35,520 nt of DNA, taken from Liquorilactobacillus aquaticus DSM 21051. GTDB taxonomy: Bacteria > Bacillota > Bacilli > Lactobacillales > Lactobacillaceae. Where the stretch lies: assembly GCF_001436755.1 (NCBI RefSeq), contig NZ_AYZD01000035.1:13107-48626 (forward strand), in the 5' to 3' direction. This document shows positions 7,419 to 15,489 of this stretch, in pieces (within the stretch, counting starts at the first letter, position 1; each line of letters opens with the position of its first letter). The notes under the pieces were generated by a model. It ran no database searches, was not told the origin of the DNA, and was given only the letters and a program-made list of their open reading frames with translations. The translations under genes were made by a program, and so were the position numbers.

Positions 7419-8246
7419 ATGTCAATTTTAACGGATACATTTACTTTGAACAATGGAGTGAAGATTCCAAAGGTTGGTTTTGGTACCTGGCAGATTCCAG
7501 ATGGAGAACAAACTTATGGTGCTGTTGCGGCAGCTTTGAAGGCTGAGTATCGCCATATTGATACGGCTAAGGTTTACCGTAATGAAAGAAGTGTTGGGAA
7601 AGCTATTCGCGACTCAGGTATAAAACGCGAGGATATTTTTCTAACATCTAAACTGCCCGCTGAAACAAAAACTTACACTGGGGCAATGGAAGACTTTCGC
7701 TCGACGATGGAGGCACTTGATGCAGACTATCTTGATTTATATCTAGTTCATGCTCCATGGCCATGGGCTGAAAAAGGTGCAAACTACGACAAGGAGAACG
7801 TTGAGGTATGGAAGGCGATGCAGGATATCTACGCTGGTGGAAAAGTTCGAGCGATCGGAGTTTCTAACTTCAATGCTCATGATCTGCAGAATATTCTGAC
7901 AGATGCCAAGGTAAAACCGGCAGTTGATCAGATTCGATACTTCGTTGGCTATACGGAACCGCAGACAACTAAGTTTGCCAAGGATAATGATATTTTGGTT
8001 GAGGCGTACTCCCCATTAGCAACTGGTGGTATTCTACAAAATGCAGCTATTAAGGAAATAGCGGCTAAATACGATGTCAGTGTCGCGCAGTTAGCGATCA
8101 GATTTGTTCTGCAAAATGATGTTTTGCCGCTGCCCAAGGCTGCTCATGAAGAACATATTAAGAACAATGCCCAATTGGACTTTGAGATTTCCGTGGAAGA
8201 TATGTTGAAGTTGAATGGACTGACCAAGACAGATACCGCTGTATAA
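7419..8246 (+). CDS. aldo/keto reductase
   Basis: A 275-residue NADPH-dependent oxidoreductase of the AKR superfamily (bacterial 2,5-diketo-gluconate reductase-like group). The catalytic tetrad is visible: Asp48, Tyr53, Lys78 and His111. The GFGTWQ motif near the N-terminus and IGVSNF near residue 150 are also typical. Length is normal for the family. Start ATG 7419 follows AGAGGAGG at good spacing. It appears monocistronic, with a terminator at 8296-8331. The physiological aldehyde or ketone substrate cannot be told from the sequence. Confidence 0.9.
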   Translation: MSILTDTFTLNNGVKIPKVGFGTWQIPDGEQTYGAVAAALKAEYRHIDTAKVYRNERSVGKAIRDSGIKREDIFLTSKLPAETKTYTGAMEDFRSTMEALDADYLDLYLVHAPWPWAEKGANYDKENVEVWKAMQDIYAGGKVRAIGVSNFNAHDLQNILTDAKVKPAVDQIRYFVGYTEPQTTKFAKDNDILVEAYSPLATGGILQNAAIKEIAAKYDVSVAQLAIRFVLQNDVLPLPKAAHEEHIKNNAQLDFEISVEDMLKLNGLTKTDTAV

Positions 8247-8295
8247 ATTAAAAGACAAATAGTTTATAGAGGCTGTTTTTATAGAATGAGAGAAG

Positions 8296-8331
8296 CTCGT
8301 GACATAAGATTACCTTGTCATGGGTTTTTTT
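8296..8331 (+). terminator. intrinsic terminator after the aldo/keto reductase gene
   Basis: CTCGTGACA (8296-8304) pairs with TGTCATGGG (8316-8324) with two wobble pairs, followed by seven T. Confidence 0.8.
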
Positions 8332-8353
8332 GCTAACGACAAGTGATGAATTG

Positions 8354-8467
8354 AAGTGGTCCCAAAGCAACTAAGTGGTTAAGACTATATATTTCGAAGT
8401 GGTTCGCATGCGGAAACACTTTCTTTGACAGCGCTTGCGATGCGCGGTATTCTGAGTGTAGAATACC
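8354..8467 (+). promoter_or_regulatory. palindrome-rich regulated promoter of the GT4 gene
   Basis: A perfect -35 TTGACA (8425-8430) and TATTCT (8448-8453) stand 17 bases apart. The -10 box is embedded in a perfect inverted repeat, GGTATTCT-N6-AGAATACC (8446-8467). A second imperfect inverted repeat (8397-8421, arms AAGTGgTTC and GAAaCACTT) abuts the -35 box, and three copies of AAGTGGT occur at 8354, 8373 and 8397. The spacer is unusually GC-rich. This pattern suggests one factor acting on the -10 and another binding upstream; the factors are unknown. From here to 8806 is a leader of about 340 bases. Confidence 0.65.
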
Positions 8468-8509
8468 TAGATAATTAAAGATTGTAGTTTTCTTCTTGAT
8501 GCTGTCGTT

Positions 8510-8606
8510 GCAAGTATGGCAAAGTGAAAATCCCAACTAGAACTTGCAGTATCGTGCAAATCTCGATTATAAATTCAGCTAGTAGGAGCCCTCTCGGTGT
8601 GCAAAC
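8510..8606 (+). promoter_or_regulatory. leader RNA with alternative pairings
   Basis: TGCAAGT (8511-8517) can pair with ACTTGCA (8540-8546), while the TTGCA of that second element can instead pair with TGCAA further 3' near 8553-8557 or 8600-8604. These mutually exclusive stems end at a terminator-like hairpin (8589-8623), which is the layout of an attenuator. There is no T-box sequence, and I recognise no known riboswitch class. Confidence 0.35.
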
Positions 8607-8623
8607 TTGGAGGGTTTTCTTTT
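8589..8623 (+). terminator. terminator-like hairpin inside the GT4 leader
   Basis: CCCTCT (8589-8594) pairs with GGAGGG (8609-8614), followed by TTTTCTTTT. It lies between the promoter at 8425-8453 and the gene at 8807, so it could be a regulatory stop. Confidence 0.5.
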
Positions 8624-8806
8624 ATAATTTAAGACCTGCGGAAAATGTCCATAGAACAAAAGAAGGCAGTTATTTTCCTGAAAGAGTGCAGACGAAAAAA
8701 GACAACCTTTTGTGAATTATTAATATAGGAAGAAATGCGCAGAAATTTTTTAGCTAAGAGCACCATCCAAGCATATCCTAGCATACAAGTCAGGAGTGAG
8801 TTGCTT

Positions 8807-9925
8807 ATGAATATTTTAATTTGTATTGAAAACCTGCAAATGGATGGCGTCAAAAGAGTGGCAACCGTCGTTGGCAATAAGCTGGCTGAAAAGCACAATC
8901 TCGCCTATTATTCGTTGTCGACTAATGAATCATTCTTTCATTTAGAAGCTCCATTGATAAAAGCTAAGCATCCGGTCAATTCTGGTAAAAGTTTTAGTGA
9001 GGACCGTCCGCTTCAGAGAAATAGCCAACAGATTAATGATCTAGTAGCGACCATTGAAGACATGAAAATTGATCTCGTTGTCCTTACGGCCGGTCTTTTT
9101 ACAAGTTTTGCGCCATTGATAAAAGAAAGAGTACCTGCAGTTAAGCTTGTTGCATGGATGCATAACAATTATAAGACATATATGGAACAATATTATAAGG
9201 GAATGAAGGCCGAACTTTTAACGGGGCTCGGAGCTGTTGATACAGTGGTAGCTCTAACAGAGCCCGATGCAGTTGAATTTGCGAAACATAATCCGAATAC
9301 AGTGAGGATCCATAATCCTGTCACCTTGGAAAATAATGGCAGAAGCGAGTTAACGGAAAAGGTCATTATCTCAGTCTGTCGGCTCGATATTCAACATAAG
9401 GGTCTCGATTATCTCTTAGAATTAGCGGCGCTTTTGCCGGATGATTGGCAGATAAAATTGGTCGGTGAAGGAAACGATAAAGAATGGTTGGAAAGTAATA
9501 TCGAGGTTAAAAAACTGGGCAAAAAAATTCTTTTCCTAGGTCCACTGTCGGGCCATGAATTGCAGGAATGTTACCGAAAAGCCTCAATTTTCTTAATGAC
9601 TTCCAGATGGGAAGGACTGCCTCTGGTAATAGGGGAAGCAATGAACTTTGGGCTCCCGATCGTTAGTATGTGGAACACGGGAGCACAGGAATATCTCCAA
9701 AAGGGAAAGTACGGCGTTTTAACTAAGGATCATGATGTGATGGATCTTTACAGGCAAATGCTTTCCTTGATGAACAGCTTGCTTAACCGACAGCATTTTA
9801 GTGAATTATCACTGCGACGTGCACGCGACTTCAGCTTGGAGCGTATTGTTAATGAATGGCTCTTTCTTTTTGAAAGTTTAGACGGGCAGGAAAATCCAGA
9901 GTCTAAAGCGCACTTTGAGTTGTGA
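8807..9925 (+). CDS. GT4-family glycosyltransferase
   Basis: A 372-residue GT-B-fold glycosyltransferase. The C-terminal nucleotide-sugar domain shows SVCRLDIQHKGLDYLL (189-204) and the retaining-enzyme EX7E motif between Glu269 and Glu277 (WEGLPLVIGEAMNFG). The N-terminal domain begins MNILICIENLQMDGVKRV with the usual Gly-containing first loop. The start chosen is ATG 8807 behind AGGAGTGAG; an in-frame ATG at 8735, also behind AGGA, would add 24 residues that do not look like part of the fold. It stands alone outside the polysaccharide cluster, so it may modify teichoic acid or a surface glycoprotein. Acceptor and donor are unknown. Confidence 0.82.
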   Translation: MNILICIENLQMDGVKRVATVVGNKLAEKHNLAYYSLSTNESFFHLEAPLIKAKHPVNSGKSFSEDRPLQRNSQQINDLVATIEDMKIDLVVLTAGLFTSFAPLIKERVPAVKLVAWMHNNYKTYMEQYYKGMKAELLTGLGAVDTVVALTEPDAVEFAKHNPNTVRIHNPVTLENNGRSELTEKVIISVCRLDIQHKGLDYLLELAALLPDDWQIKLVGEGNDKEWLESNIEVKKLGKKILFLGPLSGHELQECYRKASIFLMTSRWEGLPLVIGEAMNFGLPIVSMWNTGAQEYLQKGKYGVLTKDHDVMDLYRQMLSLMNSLLNRQHFSELSLRRARDFSLERIVNEWLFLFESLDGQENPESKAHFEL

Positions 9926-10021
9926 GATAGAATAGCAAGAAATTTTTTTCTGAAGCAGATATTAAATGATAATGGATACGGTGATAAGCATATCGAGGGC
10001 AGGAGATGGAGATGATCGCTG

Positions 10022-10702
10022 ATGGAAACACAAATAGATTACTTTTTAAGACTGCTGGAAGCGGCGGTCTATGGCGGACTAGTGGGCTATGAACGCCAAC
10101 TCCGCTTGAAGTCAGCCGGTATCCGAACCCATATGCTGATCGCACTAGGAGCTGCCTTGATGATGATAATTTCAAAATATGCCTTCTTCGATGTTTTAAG
10201 TTATTCTCAAGTGGACTTAGATCCTTCAAGAGTTGCTTCGCAGGTTGTTAGCAGTATCGGATTCATCGGTGTTGGGGCCATCTTGACGTATCGACATGGT
10301 GTTGAGGGCCTTACTACCTCCGCCAGTATCTGGTGTGTGACTGCGATCGGCTTGGCTGTCGGCGCGGGGATGCACTTGCTGGCACTTTTTGCTACGGTAT
10401 TGATTTTATTAGTTCAGATCTTATTGCATCAACGGAACTTTTTAGATGGTTTGCCAGGTTCACTGGAGGGGCGTTTGATCGTCCATCTAAAAGGTGATAC
10501 GCAGATGATGGAAAAAATCGTTAACGAATTGAGGAATAAAAAGGTCAAGAAATTACAGGCGATCGTGTTGGCGTATGATTCTGAAAACTTGATTTTCAAG
10601 CTTAATTTTACTATCCAGCGTGAAGAGGAATTGAGTTTCATTGTGATTTCTCTAAGCCAGTATGAGCAAATTACGGAAGTCGAGAATGTGAAAACATTGT
10701 GA
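10022..10702 (+). CDS. MgtC/SapB family membrane protein
   Basis: A 226-residue protein. The N-terminal part has the MgtC signature (GGLVGYERQ, AGIRTHMLIALGAALMM, then VVSSIGFIGVGAI and GLTTSASIWCVTAIGLAVGAG) with four to five membrane segments up to about residue 135. Residues about 150-226 form a soluble ACT-like domain, as in longer MgtC proteins. MgtC is linked to low-magnesium growth, acid stress and ATP synthase modulation in other bacteria; its role here is not shown. Start ATG 10022 follows GGAGATGGAGATG. Convergent with the permease gene, with a shared terminator at 10757-10804. Confidence 0.88.
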   Translation: METQIDYFLRLLEAAVYGGLVGYERQLRLKSAGIRTHMLIALGAALMMIISKYAFFDVLSYSQVDLDPSRVASQVVSSIGFIGVGAILTYRHGVEGLTTSASIWCVTAIGLAVGAGMHLLALFATVLILLVQILLHQRNFLDGLPGSLEGRLIVHLKGDTQMMEKIVNELRNKKVKKLQAIVLAYDSENLIFKLNFTIQREEELSFIVISLSQYEQITEVENVKTL

Positions 10703-10756
10703 GCCTTTAGCTTTAAGAGCTCGCGTCAGTGTTCAAGTGACTAAAATATATGGGTG

Positions 10757-10804
10757 AAAATAATCCTCTGAGTCAGACTAAAAAGTCAATTCAGAGGATT
10801 ATTT
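10757..10804. terminator. bidirectional terminator between MgtC and permease genes
   Basis: AAATAATCCTCTGA pairs perfectly with TCAGAGGATTATTT around a 19-base loop. AT-rich ends give a T-run on both strands, fitting the two convergent genes. Confidence 0.8.
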
Positions 10805-10819
10805 GTTGTTTATTATTGA

Positions 10820-12313
10820 TTAAGCGTTCTTGTATTTATAGATTAGATACAGCACATATCCGATCAATCCGAATAAGATCGGTCCAACGATCTCAAGAAA
10901 AAGATCCCAGTATTGCTGAGCTGAAATCGACGAAACAACAGTTGCGCCAATTCCAACGATCAGCAGGATATCTGTTAGCCCAACGACCAGGTAGGTTAGC
11001 GAACTGCTTTTGAAGAAGATGAAATCCTGCTTGAGCGGATTCTTGAATTTAAAGAGCGCAAAAGCGGTCACTAAGAAGAGATAGGGCAATGTTGACGAGA
11101 TATTATCCATCAAGGTCAAGACATTGTAAAAGCTGACTGCAGTTTTGCCGCCGAAGGAAGTTAGTGCCAGTAAGATCGAGACGATAACTGCTTGTCCCCA
11201 CATGGCGTTGGCGGGCATTTGATGCCGATTAAGCTTAGTTAATGACCGCGGCCATAGTGCTTTTGGCGTTCCGAGAATAAAGGACTTGATCGGCATGAAA
11301 GCAATCACGAAGAAGGAGCCGCAATAGCTCAGCAGCATCATGAAGGCCGCAAAACGAGCACACCAAAAGCTAAAAGTCGCAGCCATGTTGTCTAATCCAA
11401 GCGAGACCGCAAGCGTATAACCAAGGTTGCTCATCAGAACGTAGGTCGTGTTGCCCAGATTGACTGAAGAATCACTGAAGGTCTTGGTCCAATTGGCAGA
11501 AAAGCCCCACATGAAGATGAAGAGGGCATAGACGGCGGTGATCGCCAGTGTTCCCAAGCCCATTGCGATCGCGAAGTTTTTCTTAGCGTTTTTCATTCGG
11601 TCGGAAACACCACCCAGGGCTTCAATCCCGGCATAAGCATAGACAGCGAAAATCACGAAGGAGACAGTCTGGCTCAGTGATTGATAGCTTTTGCGCGGGG
11701 AGACAAAGAGACTCTTGGGCAAGTGAACCGGCTGTGCCAGCTCAAAATGATTTGCGATCAGAACAATGAAGCTGATAACGAAGAAAAAAACTGTGATCGC
11801 TACGGCTGCTAATCCGCCAATTGCGGCTAGATGGACGATTTTACCCAAACCTTTGGTCGAGATGAAGGTGATCGTGCAAAAGAAGATAATGCTGATCAGT
11901 CCGAGTGTTGTGGTCGAGTCGAGTCCGAAAAGCCGCCAAAGATCGGTACGATCCGCACCCGAAAGAGTTGTAGACAGCATGATCCAAATTTTTGAGACAG
12001 TTGAAACGATCAAAATGATCCAGGATGCCAGCCAGACGAAACCGCCGATAAAAGCCCACTTGGTACCTAAGGACCTTTGCAGCCATGAATAAACACCGCC
12101 GGGTTCATTATGCAGCGCGGAACCGAATTCGGCGAACATCAAGGAAGAGGGAACGAAGAAGAGCAGTGCGGCAAGAATATACCAGATGATACCGGCATAA
12201 CCCATCGTGTAATATGCGATCGAAGTGTTATCGAAGGCAAAAGTCGATGTAAAAATCATCAACATCATGCTCATCAGCGTCACTTGCTGTACGGGAGTTG
12301 CTTTTTTTGTCAA
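10820..12313 (-). CDS. APC-superfamily amino acid permease or antiporter
   Basis: A 497-residue protein with about 12 membrane segments and the APC hallmarks: an early MSMMLMIFTSTFAFDN helix, EFGSALHNEPGGVYSWLQRS in the helix 2-3 region, and YAGIEALGG in helix 6. It resembles the glutamate/GABA-antiporter branch, but the substrate is not certain. A longer frame opens with ATG at 12379 without a ribosome binding site. The better start is TTG at 12313 (giving MTKKATPVQQVTLMSM), seven bases after GAGGTG, which also fits the N-terminus normal for this family. No decarboxylase gene is next to it. A weak hairpin lies upstream at 12441-12482. Confidence 0.85.
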   Translation of the reverse strand: MTKKATPVQQVTLMSMMLMIFTSTFAFDNTSIAYYTMGYAGIIWYILAALLFFVPSSLMFAEFGSALHNEPGGVYSWLQRSLGTKWAFIGGFVWLASWIILIVSTVSKIWIMLSTTLSGADRTDLWRLFGLDSTTTLGLISIIFFCTITFISTKGLGKIVHLAAIGGLAAVAITVFFFVISFIVLIANHFELAQPVHLPKSLFVSPRKSYQSLSQTVSFVIFAVYAYAGIEALGGVSDRMKNAKKNFAIAMGLGTLAITAVYALFIFMWGFSANWTKTFSDSSVNLGNTTYVLMSNLGYTLAVSLGLDNMAATFSFWCARFAAFMMLLSYCGSFFVIAFMPIKSFILGTPKALWPRSLTKLNRHQMPANAMWGQAVIVSILLALTSFGGKTAVSFYNVLTLMDNISSTLPYLFLVTAFALFKFKNPLKQDFIFFKSSSLTYLVVGLTDILLIVGIGATVVSSISAQQYWDLFLEIVGPILFGLIGYVLYLIYKYKNA

Positions 12314-12440
12314 AGGATTCACCTCGTTGGGATAAATAATAGCTTGATCAGAAAAAACGAGATTCCCCCATTTTTTCACTAATCATGCTCAAATTTTACA
12401 CCAAGATAATGTATAAATAAACTTTATTTTCCATTAAAAT

Positions 12441-12482
12441 GCATTTTTAAAAGCTTTGAAACTAAAAAACGCAAAAAAATGC
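12441..12482 (-). terminator. weak terminator-like hairpin downstream of the sigma-factor gene
   Basis: On the leftward strand GCATTTTT and AAAAATGC pair, followed by ATTTTAA. It lies between the stop of the sigma-like gene and the permease start. AT-rich, so stability is doubtful. Confidence 0.3.
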
Positions 12483-12581
12483 ATAGATATAAAAATCAAA
12501 GAGTGTTTATTGTCGGTAAAGCCGCTCGACAAAAATAGGAGACAGTTCGCTAGAGTCTGATCCCTTATACAAACGGCAAGT

Positions 12582-13157
12582 TTACGCGGCAGATAGTTCT
12601 TCTGCCAGGAGATACCTGGCTTTTCTTTGAATGCCAGCACGCCAATTATAGATCGTTTGCCGTGAAACGCCATACATTTTTGCAATCTCAGTCATCGATC
12701 TCATAAAGACAAAGCTTTGACGCAGATATTTTGCTTCATTTGCGGTACATTTTGCAAGCAGATGTTCGTAGAGTTCACAGTTTAAAGTTTCATCTTCAAG
12801 ATCAAGTGTGGCTGGATCGGCAGCTTCGAAGGAGAGTTCGAGACCGCTCTCATCGGCTGACAAGATACTTTCCATACTAAGGCAGTTGGAGAGATGCTGT
12901 TGTTCCTTGCGCAGAATATCCAGTAGACGCCAACGGATCCGCTGGTATGCAAACAGCATCAAGTCACGTTCATTCTCTGCAGTAGGATGCAGCTTTTTAT
13001 AAGCCTGATAGGCTTCAGTGAAAATGATCCGACCTTCTTGAAGAAGATCTTGGTATTGGGGATGCATCGGGGTAACATGCAGGCGCTTGAGAACACCATA
13101 GATCACACGTTCCCGTTCTTCGGACAGTAAAAAGTCAAATGCAGCTGTGATTGTCAT
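12582..13157 (-). CDS. ComX/SigH-like alternative sigma factor
   Basis: A 191-residue sigma-70-type protein. Residues about 33-86 match region 2 (YQDLLQEGRIIFTEAYQAY and FAYQRIRWRLLDILRKEQ), including the aromatic/basic stretch that melts the -10 box. Residues about 150-182 carry a region-4 helix-turn-helix (MTEIAKMYGVSRQTIYNWRA). Regions 1 and 3 are absent, as in the competence sigma factors ComX of streptococci and SigH of lactobacilli, which are of similar length. Start ATG 13157 follows GGAGTGAT. It is divergent from a ComK-like gene, which strengthens the competence link. No cognate recognition site was identified by eye. Confidence 0.75.
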   Translation of the reverse strand: MTITAAFDFLLSEERERVIYGVLKRLHVTPMHPQYQDLLQEGRIIFTEAYQAYKKLHPTAENERDLMLFAYQRIRWRLLDILRKEQQHLSNCLSMESILSADESGLELSFEAADPATLDLEDETLNCELYEHLLAKCTANEAKYLRQSFVFMRSMTEIAKMYGVSRQTIYNWRAGIQRKARYLLAEELSAA

Positions 13158-13251
13158 AATTTGATCACTCCATTACTTGTAAGATTGATCCAAGGCCTTG
13201 AACCATCCTAATGATATTAGATTAAAAGTTATGTTTAAACACTGAAAGAAA

Positions 13252-13270
13252 GCGCTTAGACAACTAGCGC
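13252..13270. repeat. inverted repeat between the divergent competence-type genes
   Basis: GCGCT-N9-AGCGC lies in the 232-base intergenic region between the sigma-like and ComK-like genes. It may be an operator serving one or both promoters. Clear -35/-10 boxes were not found on either side. Confidence 0.35.
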
Positions 13271-13389
13271 AGAAGTGTAAATAAAAAAAGTTAGAAAATT
13301 TTTTTAAAAAAATGTGTAAAATTTCAAATTTAACGTATCTATATATTGAACCAGTTCACAAAAACAAAAATAGGAATGGGGAGTTGCAC

Positions 13390-14142
13390 ATGTACAGAAG
13401 AATTGTCGAAGTAAATACCAGTAGGATCGAAGATATTATTGCATTGGGGGAATTCGATCAGGATATCGAGATTCAAAGTAGGAGCACACTGTTGGTTCTC
13501 GATTGCCAGAAATATAATATCAAAAATGTTAAATCAATCGTTTTTGATATTCATAAGGGAATCTGCTTATCAAACTACGAGACAAAGAAGCTTGTTAATC
13601 GGTATGTTGAACGAAATGCGGTGACGTTTGCCTTCACGCGGGCAATGGTTCGCTATATGGATTTTAAGGGCATTTTACCGTATGTCTATGGCGAAACAAT
13701 CATGATCCCATTAACCGGGGTGACACAGCGTTCGACGGATTGGTTTTTTCTGAATAACGTTTCAAGCTATATTTTTAGCAGTTCAGAAAACAAGGTCATA
13801 CTTAATTGCGAAAAAGTCTTCAACATTGCATTCAAAATTGTTATTGAGACTAACCCTGCGTTTTGCAAGCGTGCGATCGGATTCGCTAAGCAAATGTACG
13901 AACTTGAGAATCAGTTGTTGTGCAAGCTTATTGCTGATTTCTATCCGAGCTGCCCGCTGCCCAAATTTTGCATGCTTGAAAATGATTCTGATACCAGCAA
14001 GAAGATACACGATTTTAAAGAAGACTACCATAAGATGTTCACAAAATACATTCTGCAGGCACAAGATTTTAGCGATCCAACAGATGAACTGCTTACTGAG
14101 ATTTATACGGAAGTGAAAAGGAGGATGAATAGGTTAATGTAA
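13390..14142 (+). CDS. ComK-family competence transcription factor homologue
   Basis: A 250-residue protein. The central motif at about residues 104-123 (IMIPLTGVTQRSTDWFFLN) matches the pattern in B. subtilis ComK around its FLFPTLSSTRPQCGWIS segment, and the preceding GETIMIP matches the strand before it. It is longer than B. subtilis ComK (192 residues), with extra sequence at both ends. ComK activates DNA-uptake genes at AAAA-N5-TTTT boxes. The start is ATG 13390 behind GGGGAG; a longer frame to 13312 lacks a ribosome binding site. Divergent to the ComX/SigH-like gene. The assignment rests on one motif plus context. Confidence 0.7.
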   Translation: MYRRIVEVNTSRIEDIIALGEFDQDIEIQSRSTLLVLDCQKYNIKNVKSIVFDIHKGICLSNYETKKLVNRYVERNAVTFAFTRAMVRYMDFKGILPYVYGETIMIPLTGVTQRSTDWFFLNNVSSYIFSSSENKVILNCEKVFNIAFKIVIETNPAFCKRAIGFAKQMYELENQLLCKLIADFYPSCPLPKFCMLENDSDTSKKIHDFKEDYHKMFTKYILQAQDFSDPTDELLTEIYTEVKRRMNRLM

Positions 14143-14178
14143 AAGCAGCACGGAATTGAAAAGCGCAGTAGCTTTCCC

Positions 14179-14210
14179 CAAAACAGACCTCTTAAAGGCG
14201 GTCTGTTTTT
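14179..14210 (+). terminator. intrinsic terminator after the ComK-like gene
   Basis: AAAACAGACC pairs with GGTCTGTTTT and is followed by further T; the central CCT/AGG can extend the stem. Confidence 0.85.
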
Positions 14211-14387
14211 AGTTTGCTGTAAAATTATTCGATGATGACCAAAAAAAAAGTAACGAAAAGCGTACCTTTTTGAGTAATATAATGTGGCTTGAAACGAAAA
14301 TTCTTAATTAAGCATAAAAATTAGCGCTTATGGGTTGATTATTGAAAGGTGTGTATAAGAAAGGGAATTCTCTTTTAACTAAAAAAG

Positions 14388-14396
14388 TGTTAGAAT
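14388..14396 (+). promoter_or_regulatory. extended -10 promoter candidate for the LCP gene
   Basis: TGTTAGAAT is an extended -10 element (TGn followed by TAGAAT) about 54 bases before the start. The -35 region is weak. Confidence 0.4.
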
Positions 14397-14449
14397 CAAT
14401 CTGTGTGGTTGAAATAATTGATAAATTAATTTAGTTTGGAGTGACTTTC

Positions 14450-15406
14450 TTGGCAAAAGATGAAAAGATAAGACATCGTCATCATCACCGAAAGGGAAAG
14501 AAAAAGGTTTGGAAGTACATTGTGGGCTTTTTGGTTCTCTTTTTTGCAGTCGATGCCTTAATTATGTACAAGATGTACAGCGATGCAAAACAAGCAGTCG
14601 ATACTACTTATAATAAGGTAAAACATAATAGTGGTCGTGACAGTGACAAGAGTATTAACGCGGGTAAACCGTTCTCGATCTTACTCTTAGGAACAGATAC
14701 TGGAGAATATGGTCGTACATATAAGGGCCGTTCAGATACAATTATGGTCGCCGTTGTTAATCCTAAGACGGAAACAACAACACTAGCAAGTATCCCGCGG
14801 GATACCAAGGTCGCAATTCCTGGGCATGGGTTTAATAACAAGCTTAATGCAGCCTATGCCTATGATGGGGTCAGCGGTGCGATGAACATTGTTCAAAGCT
14901 ACCTGAATGTACCGATCGATCACTATATTGAAATGAATATGGGCGGTTTAGTCCAGCTCTCATCAGCATTAGGCTCGATCAAAGTCAATAATGACTTAGA
15001 CTTTACCAATTCAGGGATACATTTTCCAAAAGGTGAAGTCACGATTAACAAGAATAATATTCTAGCCTTCACTCGGATGCGTTATCAGGATCCACGCGGT
15101 GACTATGGACGTCAGAAACGCCAGCGTGAAGTATTAAGTGGTCTGGTCAAGAAAATTACGACCGTGAATGGTGTCATGAAGTATCAAGATATCCTATCCG
15201 CACTTTCAAGTAACATGAAGACCGATATTACTTTCGATCAGATGAAGACGATCGCAAGCAAGTACCGCAAGGCTGATAACGTCAAGCAGCTTCAGTTGCA
15301 AGGCGAAGGTAAAACGATTGACGGTGTTTCCTATGAGGTTGTCCCACAAGCCAATCTTAATAAGGTCTCACAGCAATTACGGACAGCATTGGATCTGAAA
15401 AACTAG
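14450..15406 (+). CDS. LCP (LytR-CpsA-Psr) family cell-wall polymer ligase
   Basis: A 318-residue membrane-anchored enzyme that transfers undecaprenyl-linked glycopolymers to peptidoglycan. A very basic N-terminus (RHRHHHRKGKKK) precedes one membrane helix at about residues 22-41; the catalytic domain is extracellular. LCP motifs: SILLLGTDTGEYGR with Asp83, KGRSDTIMV with Arg94 and Asp96, and SIPRDTKV with Arg117 and Asp118. The start is TTG 14450, behind GGAG at 14438-14441; a GTG at 14441 overlaps that site. As the gene just before the exopolysaccharide cluster, it probably attaches its product. It has its own terminator (15457-15489), so it is a separate unit. Confidence 0.88.
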   Translation: MAKDEKIRHRHHHRKGKKKVWKYIVGFLVLFFAVDALIMYKMYSDAKQAVDTTYNKVKHNSGRDSDKSINAGKPFSILLLGTDTGEYGRTYKGRSDTIMVAVVNPKTETTTLASIPRDTKVAIPGHGFNNKLNAAYAYDGVSGAMNIVQSYLNVPIDHYIEMNMGGLVQLSSALGSIKVNNDLDFTNSGIHFPKGEVTINKNNILAFTRMRYQDPRGDYGRQKRQREVLSGLVKKITTVNGVMKYQDILSALSSNMKTDITFDQMKTIASKYRKADNVKQLQLQGEGKTIDGVSYEVVPQANLNKVSQQLRTALDLKN

Positions 15407-15456
15407 AACATGCGCAGTTAGAGGCAAAAAGATAACAGAATAAATCAAGTACTAGT

Positions 15457-15489
15457 ATGGAGTATCGCGCAAGACGATACTCCATTTTT
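15457..15489 (+). terminator. intrinsic terminator after the LCP gene
   Basis: ATGGAGTATCG (15457-15467) pairs perfectly with CGATACTCCAT (15475-15485), seven-base loop, then a T-run. Confidence 0.9.

Noticed and set aside
12512-12537. TTGTCG...CGACAA hairpin as a terminator for the sigma-factor gene
   Set aside because: There is no T-run after the second arm on the leftward strand, so it does not fit an intrinsic terminator.
12434-12685. 83-codon minus-strand frame beside the sigma-factor gene
   Set aside because: It overlaps the 3' end of the sigma-like gene in another frame and has no ribosome binding site.
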